The translations under genes and the position numbers were made by a program. Positions 17,303-25,884 of a stretch of DNA of 64,000 nucleotides are shown piece by piece (the first letter of the stretch is position 1; each line of letters begins with the position of its first letter). The stretch is from Lewinellaceae bacterium (GTDB lineage: Bacteria > Bacteroidota > Bacteroidia > Chitinophagales > Saprospiraceae): the NCBI GenBank assembly GCA_020636275.1, contig JACJYD010000002.1, forward strand, positions 372,001 to 436,000, read 5' to 3'. The notes under the pieces were generated by a model. The model did no database searches. It worked only from the letters and a program-made list of their open reading frames with translations, and was not told the origin of the DNA.

Positions 17303-17445
17303 AAGTTGCGATAAATCGCATGAATAAATTTTAAAAGACTTTTTTGCCGCCGGAGGCGGCAAAAAAGTCTTTTAAAATCAAACTTTCACCGCCTTCGGCG
17401 GTGAAAGTTTGATTTTAATAAGCCGAGATGCGATTAACGCAACTT
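17303..17445. repeat. Double-hairpin element enclosed by outer stem
   Basis: Outer arms AAGTTGCGATAAATCGCAT (17303-17321) and ATGCGATTAACGCAACTT (17428-17445) pair with one or two irregularities. Inside lie a perfect 24-bp hairpin (17328-17351 with 17355-17378, loop GGA) and a perfect 20-bp hairpin (17374-17393 with 17397-17416, loop TTC); they share five bases. Neither has a U-tract. It ends 10 bases before the crcB start. A similar element lies at about 29128-29287. Confidence 0.8.
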
Positions 17446-17455
17446 AGGTAATATT

Positions 17456-17833
17456 ATGTTTAAATCGGTCCTTATCGCTGGTTTGGGAGGGTTTGTCGGA
17501 ACAGCGCTCCGTTTCCTCATTTCGAGGTATTTTCAGGTTTACCATGCATCGGTTTTTCCCTGGGGCACCTTTACCGTCAATATCCTGGGCAGTCTGTTAA
17601 TCGGCATACTTTTCGGTCTTTCAGAAAAAGGGAACCTGATGCCGGCGGAATGGCGGGTGTTTTTTACCATCGGCTTTTGCGGCGGGTTCACCACCTTTTC
17701 CTCTCTCTCCCTCGATGCCTTCCTGTTGATGCAGGACCGGGAATGGATGCGATTTCTGGCGTATACCGGTTTGAGTTTCACACTTGGGCTTTTTGCGGTA
17801 TATTTGGGAAGGACCCTGATCAAAATGTGGTGA
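17456..17833 (+). CDS. crcB: Fluoride channel CrcB/FluC
   Basis: A 125-residue protein with four transmembrane helices. Family motifs are clear: GGFVGTALRF near the N-terminus, GTFTVNILGSLLIG in helix 2, and GFCGGFTTFSSLSLDAF, which supplies the phenylalanine box and sodium-site backbone. FluC forms antiparallel dimers that export toxic fluoride. The DUF190 gene starts two bases after its stop, a frequent pairing. The stem-loop element immediately upstream is not a fluoride riboswitch that I can recognise. Confidence 0.95.
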   Translation: MFKSVLIAGLGGFVGTALRFLISRYFQVYHASVFPWGTFTVNILGSLLIGILFGLSEKGNLMPAEWRVFFTIGFCGGFTTFSSLSLDAFLLMQDREWMRFLAYTGLSFTLGLFAVYLGRTLIKMW

Positions 17834-17835
17834 GT

Positions 17836-18198
17836 ATGGAAAAACAATCGGATGCCACCTTGTTGAGGATATTCGTCAGTTCGACGGATAAATACGAAGG
17901 CCGAGTCCTTTACGAATTCATCGTTTTTAAAGCCAAAGAGACCGGGTTGGCCGGAGCGACGGTGTTCAAAGGTACCCTTGGGTACGGGGCCAGCTCCGTG
18001 ATCCATTCTTATAAATTTTGGGAAGCCGGCGAAAAATTGCCGGTAGTCATCGAGCTCGTCGATGAAGCGCAGAAGATCCGTTCCTTCCTGGAAATGATCC
18101 AACCGGTTTTAGAGTCCCTTCGCTATGGTTGCCTGGTAACCATGGAAAAGGTCGAGGTTATGCTCTATAAATCCGGAGAAAAGCATTTATTCGGCTAA
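17836..18198 (+). CDS. DUF190 family protein (PII-like fold)
   Basis: A 120-residue protein matching DUF190: LLRIFVSSTDKYEGRVLYEF at the start, then AGATVFKGTLGYGASSVIHS and LPVVIELVDEAQKIRSFL. DUF190 proteins have a ferredoxin-like, PII-type fold and are often encoded beside crcB, suggesting a regulatory or accessory role for fluoride export. The ATG at 17836 is two bases after the crcB stop, so translation is coupled; a longer frame to 17650 is antisense-like overlap with crcB and is rejected. The exact ligand is unknown. Confidence 0.92.
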   Translation: MEKQSDATLLRIFVSSTDKYEGRVLYEFIVFKAKETGLAGATVFKGTLGYGASSVIHSYKFWEAGEKLPVVIELVDEAQKIRSFLEMIQPVLESLRYGCLVTMEKVEVMLYKSGEKHLFG

Positions 18199-18351
18199 TC
18201 CCCTGTAGCCCGGATCCTTTCGGAAGCGTATTGTGTGCATTCGCAAAATGTTGTATATTCCCTTTTGGAGTGACAATACCCCGGAACGTCTCCCTTTTTA
18301 CCCCAATGTTGAAAATTCAAACGCGATTTTTCACTTAAAAAACCAATTGAT

Positions 18352-19200
18352 ATGAAAAGGTTTGCCTTTTTCTTTGCCTTCCTTTTTTTGTTATCCCACC
18401 TTGCATTTGGGCAAATTCCCAAACAGATCAGCTACCAGGGCGTGCTGACCGAGACGGATGGAAGTCCGGTCAGCGACGGGAACTTCAGCATGACGTTTTC
18501 CTTGTATACCGCGGCATCGGGCGGTGTCGCCATTTGGCAGGAAGCCGAACTGGTTGCCGTGACGGACGGGGTTTTCAACACCATTCTGGGTGATGTGACT
18601 CCCCTGAACCTGGATTTTAAAAACCCGTACTGGTTGGGCGTAAAAGTGGGCGCCGCTGCTGAACTGACGCCGCGCGTGAAACTCACCGCCTCCGCCTATA
18701 GCCTGAATTCCCAGGCAGTCGGCGGCTACGAGGTGAGCCCTACTCCCAGCGCCAATAAGCTTCTGCCTCTGGATGCCACCGGAAAGATTCCTCCCTCCGC
18801 GCTCCCTGGCCGGGTATCTATGGGGGGAACCAACGGTACGACCGGGGTCACGATATCGGGAACAACCAACATGGAGATCACGCATTTTTTGGTGAACCAA
18901 TCCGGCGCCTTTGATGTGAAACTGGATGCCAACCTGGCCGGAGAGATCAATGGAGACGGGAATGGACGCTATGAATTTTCCATCCGGAGAGGGGCCGTGG
19001 ATGGCCCGATGGTTGGCCGCGGCTGGTGGAGACCGGGTACGGCAGGAGGCTACCAGTCCATTACCATATCCTTGACCGGTGTCGATAACGGGGTAAACGG
19101 GCCGACCACCTATTACCTGGTGGGTCGAAAATACGACGGAGGAGCCAAAGATATTTCGGTTTTCATCTATTACCTCAACGCCACCTGGGTCGCGGAATAA
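18352..19200 (+). CDS. Exported hypothetical protein with YQGxLT-type N-terminal domain
   Basis: A 282-residue protein with signal peptide (MKRFAFFFAFLFLLSHLAFG). The next 100 residues (ISYQGVLTETDGSPVSDG, then WLGVKVGAAAELTPRVKLT) match a domain often seen at the N-terminus of secreted Bacteroidota proteins ahead of collagen-like or tail-fibre-like regions. The remaining C-terminal part is beta-rich and glycine-rich, without a recognised family or a T9SS tail. A T9SS-tailed protein follows 27 bases later, so the two probably form a surface-protein pair. Confidence 0.72.
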   Translation: MKRFAFFFAFLFLLSHLAFGQIPKQISYQGVLTETDGSPVSDGNFSMTFSLYTAASGGVAIWQEAELVAVTDGVFNTILGDVTPLNLDFKNPYWLGVKVGAAAELTPRVKLTASAYSLNSQAVGGYEVSPTPSANKLLPLDATGKIPPSALPGRVSMGGTNGTTGVTISGTTNMEITHFLVNQSGAFDVKLDANLAGEINGDGNGRYEFSIRRGAVDGPMVGRGWWRPGTAGGYQSITISLTGVDNGVNGPTTYYLVGRKYDGGAKDISVFIYYLNATWVAE

Positions 19201-19227
19201 TTTTCGTAATCCTCAAAAAAGCGAACT

Positions 19228-19764
19228 ATGAATTTGATTTTCAAAATAAAAAATGGCTTCCTGCTCCTGGCCGGGTTACTCCTTCCGCTGTTTGCCGCAG
19301 CACAGGTGGAGATGCCGGCAAGTGTATTGGGAAACGGGGGCGCGCCCGTGTCGGACGGAACGCTCCGGCTGAACGGCACCCTGGCCCAATCCGCGATCGG
19401 AGTCGTGGATGGAACAGCCAACAAGGAAAAGATCGGTTTTTGGTACCAGGCCCGGAATTTGTTGACCGGCATTGAATTGATAGATCCCAATGTCGATGCG
19501 CATGTATTCAGGCTGGACCAAAATTTCCCCAACCCGGCGGATGGCACTACGACGATTCCTTTTGCGGTGCCCCACACTGCAAAGGTGCGCCTGCTGGTCA
19601 TCAGCAGTGAGGGTAAGGTTGCGGGTCTTTTGGTGGACGAAGAACTGATCCCCGGCGTCTATCAAGCCGGGATGGATGTTTCAAAATTAGCTCCCGGTAT
19701 TTATTTTTACCAATTATTTGCCGATGGTATCCTGCAAGGCAGCAGGAAAATGATAGTAAACTGA
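19228..19764 (+). CDS. Small T9SS C-terminal-domain protein
   Basis: A 178-residue protein. After a signal peptide (LLAGLLLPLFAAA) comes a repeat-like segment with LNGTLAQSAIGVVDG and IGFWYQ, typical of Bacteroidota proteins of the GTLGQ...GFW style. The last 80 residues are a type A sorting domain (RLDQNFPNPADGTTTIPF, ending LAPGIYFYQLFADG...KMIVN), so it should be exported by T9SS and surface-attached. It lies in the same direction as the preceding exported gene. A 15-bp hairpin follows its stop. Confidence 0.85.
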   Translation: MNLIFKIKNGFLLLAGLLLPLFAAAQVEMPASVLGNGGAPVSDGTLRLNGTLAQSAIGVVDGTANKEKIGFWYQARNLLTGIELIDPNVDAHVFRLDQNFPNPADGTTTIPFAVPHTAKVRLLVISSEGKVAGLLVDEELIPGVYQAGMDVSKLAPGIYFYQLFADGILQGSRKMIVN

Positions 19765-19766
19765 CC

Positions 19767-19802
19767 TTTTGGAAGGGGGGCGAAAAAGCCCCTCTTCCAA
19801 AA
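19767..19802. terminator. 15-bp hairpin after T9SS protein
   Basis: TTTTGGAAGGGGGGC (19767-19781) pairs with GCCCCTCTTCCAAAA (19788-19802) with a single G-U wobble and loop GAAAAA, three bases after the stop. The stem base is T/A, and no U-tract extends beyond it. It is the most terminator-like hairpin in the window. Confidence 0.6.
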
Positions 19803-19818
19803 AAAATCGAAATATCCG

Positions 19819-20388
19819 ATGCGAAAATTAAAGCTACAAGTTCAAACTTCGGTCGATGGATTCATCGCCGGGCCGAATGGCGAGATGGATTGGCTGGTCT
19901 GGAACTGGGACGATGGGATTAAATCCTATGTTACTGCATTGACGCAGCCGGTCGATACCATCGTGCTGGGCCGGAAACTGGCTCAGGGCTTTATCCCCAC
20001 CTGGACTTCCCACCTCAACAACCCCGAGACTGCCGACGATTTCGCCCGAAAAATGGTCGAAACGCCGAAAGTAGTCTTTACCAAAACCCTGGGAAGTTCG
20101 GAATGGGCCCACACCGAACTGGCCAAAGGCGATTTGACTGAAGAGATCCAAAAGCTGAAAAATCAACCGGGAGGCGATATCATCGCTTACGGAGGAGCCA
20201 CATTTGTGTCCTCCCTCATAAAAGCAGGCCTTATCGACGAGCTCCATCTGTTCATCAATCCCACCATCCTGGGTGCCGGTATGCCCATTTTTCAGGACCT
20301 TTCCAGTAGAAAAAAATTGAAGTTGATCCAATCCCAAGCCTTTGATTGCGGGATCGTGGTGTTGAATTACGAAAAGGCTTTGGATTGA
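19819..20388 (+). CDS. Dihydrofolate reductase family protein (RibD C-terminal-like)
   Basis: A 189-residue protein of the RibD_C/DHFR fold: KLQVQTSVDGFIAGPNGEMDW at the start, VDTIVLGRKLAQGF in the middle, and DIIAYGGATFVSSLIKAGLIDELHLFINP near the end. Such stand-alone members are common; few have assigned substrates and they are not the housekeeping FolA. The stop overlaps the preferred TTG start of the next gene, suggesting co-translation with a membrane protein of unknown role. Confidence 0.88.
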   Translation: MRKLKLQVQTSVDGFIAGPNGEMDWLVWNWDDGIKSYVTALTQPVDTIVLGRKLAQGFIPTWTSHLNNPETADDFARKMVETPKVVFTKTLGSSEWAHTELAKGDLTEEIQKLKNQPGGDIIAYGGATFVSSLIKAGLIDELHLFINPTILGAGMPIFQDLSSRKKLKLIQSQAFDCGIVVLNYEKALD

Positions 20389-21614
20389 AAACGTTTAGAA
20401 AAATTGCGCTCCTTTTCTTAGTCCTTCTTTCGGGATGGTTGCTATTTTTCAATGCACGCCTTTATTATAAACCCCTTTACGTCTCTCACGGAGATCTTTC
20501 GCTTAACCAGGGTTTGATCCATCAACTGAATTTTCTCCAAAAAGAAATACACTTGGGCGCTGCGTGGGAAATGCAACGACTCTATCCGGAGGGTTTTGTA
20601 TTTATGACCGCTCTCTATGGATTGAGCTGGGCAGAGCTGGCAGGGGTCCTTCCGCCAAATGACTCACTTGGACTATCCGCTCGACATGAACTGAAATGGG
20701 CTTTGTCCGAATTGACCTCGGAAGATGCGCAAAGGACGTTTAATAAAAATCTGGATCCAGCTTACGGCATTTTTTACCGGGGCTGGTCCAATTATGTGTT
20801 GGGGAGAACTTTAGAGGTAACGCCGGGGAATGAACGGGACCCGGACTTGGTGCAGGATTTTCGCGAAAACTGCGCGGAAATTTTCCAGGCATTGGAAAAT
20901 CGGGAGAGCCCATACCTGGAATCCTACTACCAGGCCTGCTGGCCGGCCGATATGGTCATCGCCATGGCTTCGGTAGCGATCGCAGTGCGGTTGTTCCCGG
21001 GTGAATTCGAGGCTCCCATTCAGGGATGGCTGGAAAAAGTGAAAAAGAAGACGGACGAGTTGGGCTTGATCCCCCATGCAGCCAGCTGGGATAGCGGGGA
21101 ATCGCTCGAACCGGCAAGAGGCTCGTCACAGGGTTTGATCCTGAATTTTCTTTGGGAGATCGACCCGGATTTTGCCAAGCAACAATTTGAGATCTATCGG
21201 GAAAATTTTCTGACCTACCGGCTCGGTCTTCCAGGTATACGCGAATATCCCAAAGGGAAGAAGGGCAAAGGCGATGTGGATTCCGGTCCGGTAATCTGGG
21301 ATATTGGAGGCGCTGCTTCGATCGTCGGGCAGCGTGTAATGGATTTGTATGGAGAGCCGGATGAGGCCATTGGCCTTCGGAACAGCATAGAGACCTTTGC
21401 CTGTGGAATGACGATCCGTGGGGAGAAAAAATACCTGTTTGGTGTCCTTCCATTGGCCGATGCCTTTATCGCTTGGAGTAATTCGGTAGAAGTGTTGGAG
21501 CAAAACCGGTTGGCCGCGCAAGGTTGGTGGTGGGTGAAAATGCAGGGGTTTATTTTATTCAATTTGTTTTTTTTGGGGTTGGCCATCTTTGTTCTATTGA
21601 AAAAAGTCAAATAA
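20385..21614 (+). CDS. Membrane-anchored helical protein of unknown function
   Basis: A roughly 409-residue protein with one transmembrane helix at the N-terminus (ALLFLVLLSGWLLFF) and one at the C-terminus (GFILFNLFFLGLAIFVLL). The large domain between is helical, with motifs DPAYGIFYRGWSNYVLGR, YYQACWPADMVIAMASVAIA and DSGPVIWDIGGAASIVGQRV, suggesting an alpha/alpha toroid in the periplasm, as in linalool-dehydratase-like or glycan-active folds, but I cannot name it. TTG at 20385 overlaps the previous stop and is preferred; an ATG at 20346 would add 13 residues inside the DHFR-like gene. Confidence 0.6.
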   Translation: MKTFRKIALLFLVLLSGWLLFFNARLYYKPLYVSHGDLSLNQGLIHQLNFLQKEIHLGAAWEMQRLYPEGFVFMTALYGLSWAELAGVLPPNDSLGLSARHELKWALSELTSEDAQRTFNKNLDPAYGIFYRGWSNYVLGRTLEVTPGNERDPDLVQDFRENCAEIFQALENRESPYLESYYQACWPADMVIAMASVAIAVRLFPGEFEAPIQGWLEKVKKKTDELGLIPHAASWDSGESLEPARGSSQGLILNFLWEIDPDFAKQQFEIYRENFLTYRLGLPGIREYPKGKKGKGDVDSGPVIWDIGGAASIVGQRVMDLYGEPDEAIGLRNSIETFACGMTIRGEKKYLFGVLPLADAFIAWSNSVEVLEQNRLAAQGWWWVKMQGFILFNLFFLGLAIFVLLKKVK

Positions 21615-21641
21615 ACTGGTCATGATGCGAGATACGTAATC

Positions 21642-21676
21642 CATCCCTCATCCCTCATCTCTCATCTCTCATCTCC
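21642..21676. repeat. Five 7-bp tandem repeats (CATCYCT)
   Basis: CATCCCT, CATCCCT, CATCTCT, CATCTCT and CATCTCC follow one another. The array covers the last codons and stop of the minus-strand glycosyltransferase gene, so copy-number change would alter its C-terminus. Confidence 0.85.
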
Positions 21677-22389
21677 CTTCTCGTATTCCTCAACTCCCGC
21701 ATCCCCTTCAAATACTTCTTCGCCAGCGGCCAGATCTCCACGCGGCTGGAGCTGGTATCGTCCGTCCATTTGACGGGGAGTTCGTAGAGGCGAAGGCCCA
21801 GCCACTCGGCACAGACCAGCAGTTCGGTGGAAAAGAACCAGCCGTTGTTTTGGGCCCCCAACTCGTACAATTTTGGATACGCGGAACGTTTCAGGAACTT
21901 GAACCCGCACATGCCGTCGGAAAAATGCACCCCGAGGTAGAGCTTCAAGATCCAGTTGAACCCCCGCGAGGCGATCTCCCGTTTGAGCGTTCGCCCGATC
22001 ACCCGGCTTTTTCGGTGGAGGCGGGTGCCGTAGACCAGGTCGTAGTCCTCCTCCGCAATGGCCCGGTAGGCTTCGAGGAAGTGGGGCAGGTCGGTGGCCA
22101 GGTCGAGGTCCATGTAGCCGACGATATCGGCTTGCGACTGGCCCCAGGAGGTCTTCAGGGCGAGGCCCACGCCTTTTTCGGGTACGTTGACGACGGCTAC
22201 TTCGGGAAATTGTTGTTGCAACTCCCGGGCAATGGCCAGGGTGCGGTCGGTCGAACCGTTGTCGGCGATGACGATGCGCCATTGGCCGGGAGTAGGGTAG
22301 TGGGTATGAAGGAAAGCATGCAGGATGCCTACCTGCCGGGCCAGGGTGGCTTCTTCGTTGAGCACGGGGATCGTCACATCAAAGGTCAT
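21655..22389 (-). CDS. Family 2 glycosyltransferase (dolichol-phosphate-mannose-synthase-like)
   Basis: A 244-residue GT-A enzyme. The start MTFDVTIPVLNEEATL at 22389 is the canonical GT2 N-terminus; the open frame extends 25 codons upstream but without homology. IVIADNGSTDRT, the DxD-type MDLDLATDL, and YGTRLHRKSRVIGR match dolichol/polyprenyl-phosphate sugar transferases. No C-terminal transmembrane anchor is visible. It would transfer a sugar from a nucleotide donor to a lipid carrier for cell-surface glycans. The C-terminal RREMRDER residues are encoded by a 7-bp tandem repeat. Confidence 0.88.
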   Translation of the reverse strand: MTFDVTIPVLNEEATLARQVGILHAFLHTHYPTPGQWRIVIADNGSTDRTLAIARELQQQFPEVAVVNVPEKGVGLALKTSWGQSQADIVGYMDLDLATDLPHFLEAYRAIAEEDYDLVYGTRLHRKSRVIGRTLKREIASRGFNWILKLYLGVHFSDGMCGFKFLKRSAYPKLYELGAQNNGWFFSTELLVCAEWLGLRLYELPVKWTDDTSSSRVEIWPLAKKYLKGMRELRNTRREMRDER

Positions 22390-22517
22390 AGTGCGTCTGG
22401 TTGGAGAATTACGGCATTTTGTCTTACTTTGTAGAGCAATTGCTAACGTTGATCGAAAGGTCAAATTTTATAAAAACTTTCCCAGGGTAGAAGGGATTTT
22501 TACTCAAAATCACAGGC

Positions 22518-23174
22518 ATGTTAAAAAATCTCAAATCGCTTTTCGTAGTAGAAGACGAGGAGACCACCAAAACGCCCCAAAGCAAGCCTCCGGTCGAAGT
22601 GCCCAAAGCCGCTCCGGTAAAAACGCAAAGCACGGAAGGCGATCCGGGCAAAGTCAATATGAAATTTACGGAAGTTCTGTTTGCCGCCATGGAACGCGAG
22701 AACCAGGAGGGGTTTGACTATATGGAATTCAAACAATCGCTCCAGTCGCTGGCCAATATGCCGATGGATGAAGCGACCCGCTACCAGTCGGCCCTGGCTA
22801 TGGCCGGCACCCTCGGGGCCAATCCGGCGACCTTGCTCCAGTCGGCCGGCCATTATCTCAACGTGCTCAAGCTGGAAGAGAACAAGTTTGAGGAGGCCCT
22901 GGCCAAGCAAAAAGAGGAGAAGATCGGCCAGAAGCTCAAAGAACAGGAAAGCTTCCAGGGAGCCATCAACGAAAAGGCGGAAGCGATCAAGAAACTGACC
23001 ATGGAGATCGAGGCCCATCGCAAGCAACTGGACCTGCTGAAAACGGAAATTGCGGAAGCGGCCCAAAAAGTGGAGACGACCAAGAACGATTTTATCGCTT
23101 CATACAATTCATTGGTCAGCCAAATCCAACTGGATATCGATAATATGAAAAAACACCTTACTTCCGGGACCTAA
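22518..23174 (+). CDS. Coiled-coil protein, first gene of the cadherin-ABC operon
   Basis: A 218-residue soluble protein. Residues 15-50 are a proline/lysine-rich linker; 50-110 form a helical domain (MKFTEVLFAAMERENQEGFDYMEF region); about 118-215 are a long charged coiled coil (KFEEALAKQKEEKIGQKLKEQ and beyond). No enzyme motif is seen. It has no signal peptide and should be cytoplasmic. It opens a five-gene, same-strand operon, so it is likely a cytoplasmic partner of the ABC system. No characterised homologue is recalled. Confidence 0.75.
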   Translation: MLKNLKSLFVVEDEETTKTPQSKPPVEVPKAAPVKTQSTEGDPGKVNMKFTEVLFAAMERENQEGFDYMEFKQSLQSLANMPMDEATRYQSALAMAGTLGANPATLLQSAGHYLNVLKLEENKFEEALAKQKEEKIGQKLKEQESFQGAINEKAEAIKKLTMEIEAHRKQLDLLKTEIAEAAQKVETTKNDFIASYNSLVSQIQLDIDNMKKHLTSGT

Positions 23175-23229
23175 ACCCGGTGGAGGGACGTTACTTTGAA
23201 GGTTATTTGTTGCTCAAATCTGAACCTAC

Positions 23230-24258
23230 ATGGAGAATACTGAAACAAAGTCCAAGTCATTCTGGAAGCGACCGGAAGGCATAACCGGCGCTATATTTCT
23301 GGGCGCCATTCTGGTGGGGGGCGGGATATTGGCGGCTACGCTTCTGCCGATCCTCATTCCGCTCATGGCGAACACCCTCTACCTGGCCCTCATGCTGGTT
23401 GCCCTGGCTGCCATCGTCTATATGTTCGTCGACCCCAAGATGCGCAACCTGATCTGGTACATGTATAAAGGGGTCATGCGCTGGGTCACCGGCATTTTTG
23501 TACAGATCGATCCGATCGGTATCCTCAAGTCGTATGTGGATGACCTGGAGGACAACCTCAAAAAAATGGGCCAGCAGATCAACAAGCTGCGTGGCCAGAT
23601 GCACAAACTTCGGGAGATCATTTTCAACAACCAAAAAGCGATCCAGGACAACCTTCAACTGGCCAGTAAAGCCAAGGAAACCAACAAGGAGAGCGTTATG
23701 ATCCTCAAATCGCGCAAAGCCGGCCGCCTCAAGGAGTCGAATATGCGCCTGGAGGACCTGTATAAGAAAATGGAGGTGCTGTACCGCGTGTTGACGCGGA
23801 TGTACGAAAACTCGGAGATCCTCAAGGAAGATATCAAGGACCAGGTCATGGTCAAGGAGCAGGAACGCAAGGCCATCCATGCGTCCAATTCGGCCATGAA
23901 ATCTGCGATGAATATCATCTCCGGAAATAAGGACGCCCGCCACATGTTCGATATGGCCCTGGAAGCCATCGCCGACGACGTGAGCGAAAAAGTGGGTGAA
24001 ATGGAACGCTTCATGGACATGTCGGCCAGCTTTATGGATTCGGTCGACCTCCAGAATGGGGTGTTCGAAGAGGAGGGGCTTCGCATGCTGGAAAAATGGG
24101 AACAGGAAGGTATTTCCAAGATCCTGGGTACCGAAAAAGCCGCGTTGCTCTCACAGGCCAACGACGATTCCGATGTGCTGGACCTCAACGCACCGATCAA
24201 AAAGCCGATCCGCGATACGGCTACGCATGTGAATCAGTATGATAGCTTTTTTGAATAG
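23230..24258 (+). CDS. Membrane protein with two TM helices and long coiled coil
   Basis: A 342-residue protein. Two transmembrane helices (ITGAIFLGAILVGGGILAA and NTLYLALMLVALAAIVYMF) occupy residues 18-68. The remainder is nearly all charged helix with heptad character (LEDNLKKMGQQINKLRGQM, KVGEMERFMDMSASFMDS), superficially like PspA/IM30 or YqiK-type cytoplasmic coiled coils. It would put a helical rod against the inner face of the membrane, possibly interacting with the preceding coiled-coil protein. Located 55 bases after that gene and 66 before the substrate-binding gene. Function unknown. Confidence 0.75.
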   Translation: MENTETKSKSFWKRPEGITGAIFLGAILVGGGILAATLLPILIPLMANTLYLALMLVALAAIVYMFVDPKMRNLIWYMYKGVMRWVTGIFVQIDPIGILKSYVDDLEDNLKKMGQQINKLRGQMHKLREIIFNNQKAIQDNLQLASKAKETNKESVMILKSRKAGRLKESNMRLEDLYKKMEVLYRVLTRMYENSEILKEDIKDQVMVKEQERKAIHASNSAMKSAMNIISGNKDARHMFDMALEAIADDVSEKVGEMERFMDMSASFMDSVDLQNGVFEEEGLRMLEKWEQEGISKILGTEKAALLSQANDDSDVLDLNAPIKKPIRDTATHVNQYDSFFE

Positions 24259-24318
24259 TTTTTAAGTTTATAAGGAACCCGTTTTTTCATACTTATAAAC
24301 TCAAAAACTTAAAAACTA
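24256..24318. repeat. AGTTTATAAG-type inverted repeat
   Basis: TAGTTTTTAAGTTT (24256-24269) pairs with AAACTTAAAAACTA (24305-24318); nested AGTTTATAAG (24265-24274) pairs with CTTATAAACT (24292-24301). It overlaps the upstream stop codon and ends seven bases before the next start. A similar core recurs at 40739-40822. Confidence 0.65.
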
Positions 24319-24324
24319 AATGAA

Positions 24325-25878
24325 ATGGCAAGACGACTCACCACCTTCTCCAAATTTCTGATCACCCTGGTTATCGTTGGGGCGATCGCATTTGTGGGAA
24401 AATACATTCTGGACAATACCGAACTGGGGAAATCACTCCTGAATCAGGACGGAAAGACTTCCTCCAAAACCTCCAGCTCCAAACCCAAAGCAGACGGCGA
24501 TGTGATCAGCATCGGGGTCGTGACCTGGGGGGGCTATGCCGGCGGACAATACTTCAATGAGGGGTTTGCAGCCAATACCGAATCCCGTTTTTACAAAGAC
24601 TACGGATTTCAGGTGGAATTCAAAGTGCTCGATGATTTCGACGCATCCCGCGCCGCCTGGAAGCGCGATGAGGTGCAACTGCTCTGGTGCACGATCGACG
24701 CTTTTCCTACGGAAGTCAACGGCCTGAAGGATTTCGATCCGGTGGTCGTTTGGCAGGCCGACTGGTCGCGCGGTGGCGATGCCATCGTCTCCCGCCGGGG
24801 GATCAACTCGGTATCCGACCTGAAGGGCAAAAAGATCGCCGTGGCGGAACTCACGCCCTCGCACTCCTTCCTCCTCTGGTTGCTCGAAGCGGGCGGTCTG
24901 TCCGTAAATGACGTGGAGATCATTCCACAATCGAACGCCATCGATGCAGCGGAGGTCTTTAAGGCCCAACGGGTAGATGCCGCGGTGGTCTGGAGTCCCG
25001 ACGATGAGGCTTGCCTTCGCGCTGTGCCGGGCTCGCGCGTACTGGAAAGTACCCGCTCGGCATCCAACATCATCGCCGACGTATTTATCGCCAAACGCGA
25101 ATTCGTGGATGCCAACAAGGACCGCATGCAGCAACTCTACGAAGGCTGGATGAAAGGCGCTGCCGAGATCAACGCTTCGGACGCCAATAAACGCAAAGCG
25201 GCACGCATTCTCTCCGAAAATTTCCCCGGCTTTTCGGAGGAAGATACCTATAACGCCATCAACAACGTACGCCTCACCACCCATGGCGATAACCTCAATT
25301 TCTTCGGGCTGAACCCCGACTATCAGGGCGTCACCGGCAACAGCCTCTACACGCGGATGGCCAACGTATATCGCGATCTGGGCTTTATCAATGGAAGCGT
25401 TCCCAACTGGCGCCTCATCGCCTACCCCGATCTGGTGGCCTCGACCAGCCTGACCGGTCCCGAAAACCTCGCTGAAGCGGCAAAGGAGTTCGAGCAACTG
25501 CCCGAAACCGAAGCCCGCGAGAAGGAAGCCGTCGCTTCCAAGCAGGTGAGTATCAATTTCCGCACGGGCGAATACCAATTGGATGAAAATGCCAAGTACA
25601 TCATCGACAAAGAGTTCGTCGAGATCGCCAAGGCCTTCTCCAACGCGCGGATCCGCATCGAGGGCAATACGGATAATGTAGGCAGCCGCTCCAGCAACGT
25701 AGCGTTGTCCAAAAAACGCGCCGAGTCTGTCAAGGATTACCTGGTCAGCGTCCACAAGATGCCGGCAAGCCGCTTCATCGTGATCGGCAACGGCCCCGAT
25801 AAACCGGTGGCCGGCAACGATACGGAGGATGGCCGCGCCAGGAATCGCCGCACGGATTTTGAAATTGTTCGGGAGTAG
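24325..25878 (+). CDS. Membrane-anchored ABC substrate-binding protein fused to OmpA domain
   Basis: A 517-residue protein. An uncleaved N-terminal helix (FLITLVIVGAIAFVGKYIL, residues 11-29) anchors it in the inner membrane. Residues 58-390 are a periplasmic binding domain of the NMT1/SsuA/TauA type (IGVVTWGGYAGG, then DLKGKKIAVAELTPSHSFLL). Residues about 405-517 are an OmpA/MotB peptidoglycan-binding domain (IRIEGNTDNVGSRSSNVALS, then GRARNRRTDFEI). Binding protein plus cell-wall anchor in one chain suggests a fixed, wall-attached receptor rather than a diffusing one. It feeds the cadherin-bearing permease encoded next. The ligand is unknown; nitrate, sulfonate or anion uptake is only inferred. 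Confidence 0.88.
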   Translation: MARRLTTFSKFLITLVIVGAIAFVGKYILDNTELGKSLLNQDGKTSSKTSSSKPKADGDVISIGVVTWGGYAGGQYFNEGFAANTESRFYKDYGFQVEFKVLDDFDASRAAWKRDEVQLLWCTIDAFPTEVNGLKDFDPVVVWQADWSRGGDAIVSRRGINSVSDLKGKKIAVAELTPSHSFLLWLLEAGGLSVNDVEIIPQSNAIDAAEVFKAQRVDAAVVWSPDDEACLRAVPGSRVLESTRSASNIIADVFIAKREFVDANKDRMQQLYEGWMKGAAEINASDANKRKAARILSENFPGFSEEDTYNAINNVRLTTHGDNLNFFGLNPDYQGVTGNSLYTRMANVYRDLGFINGSVPNWRLIAYPDLVASTSLTGPENLAEAAKEFEQLPETEAREKEAVASKQVSINFRTGEYQLDENAKYIIDKEFVEIAKAFSNARIRIEGNTDNVGSRSSNVALSKKRAESVKDYLVSVHKMPASRFIVIGNGPDKPVAGNDTEDGRARNRRTDFEIVRE

Positions 25879-25884
25879 ATACTC

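Noticed and set aside
17283..17455. Fluoride riboswitch upstream of crcB
   Set aside because: The interval is fully explained by the double-hairpin element, and the conserved crcB motif core was not seen.
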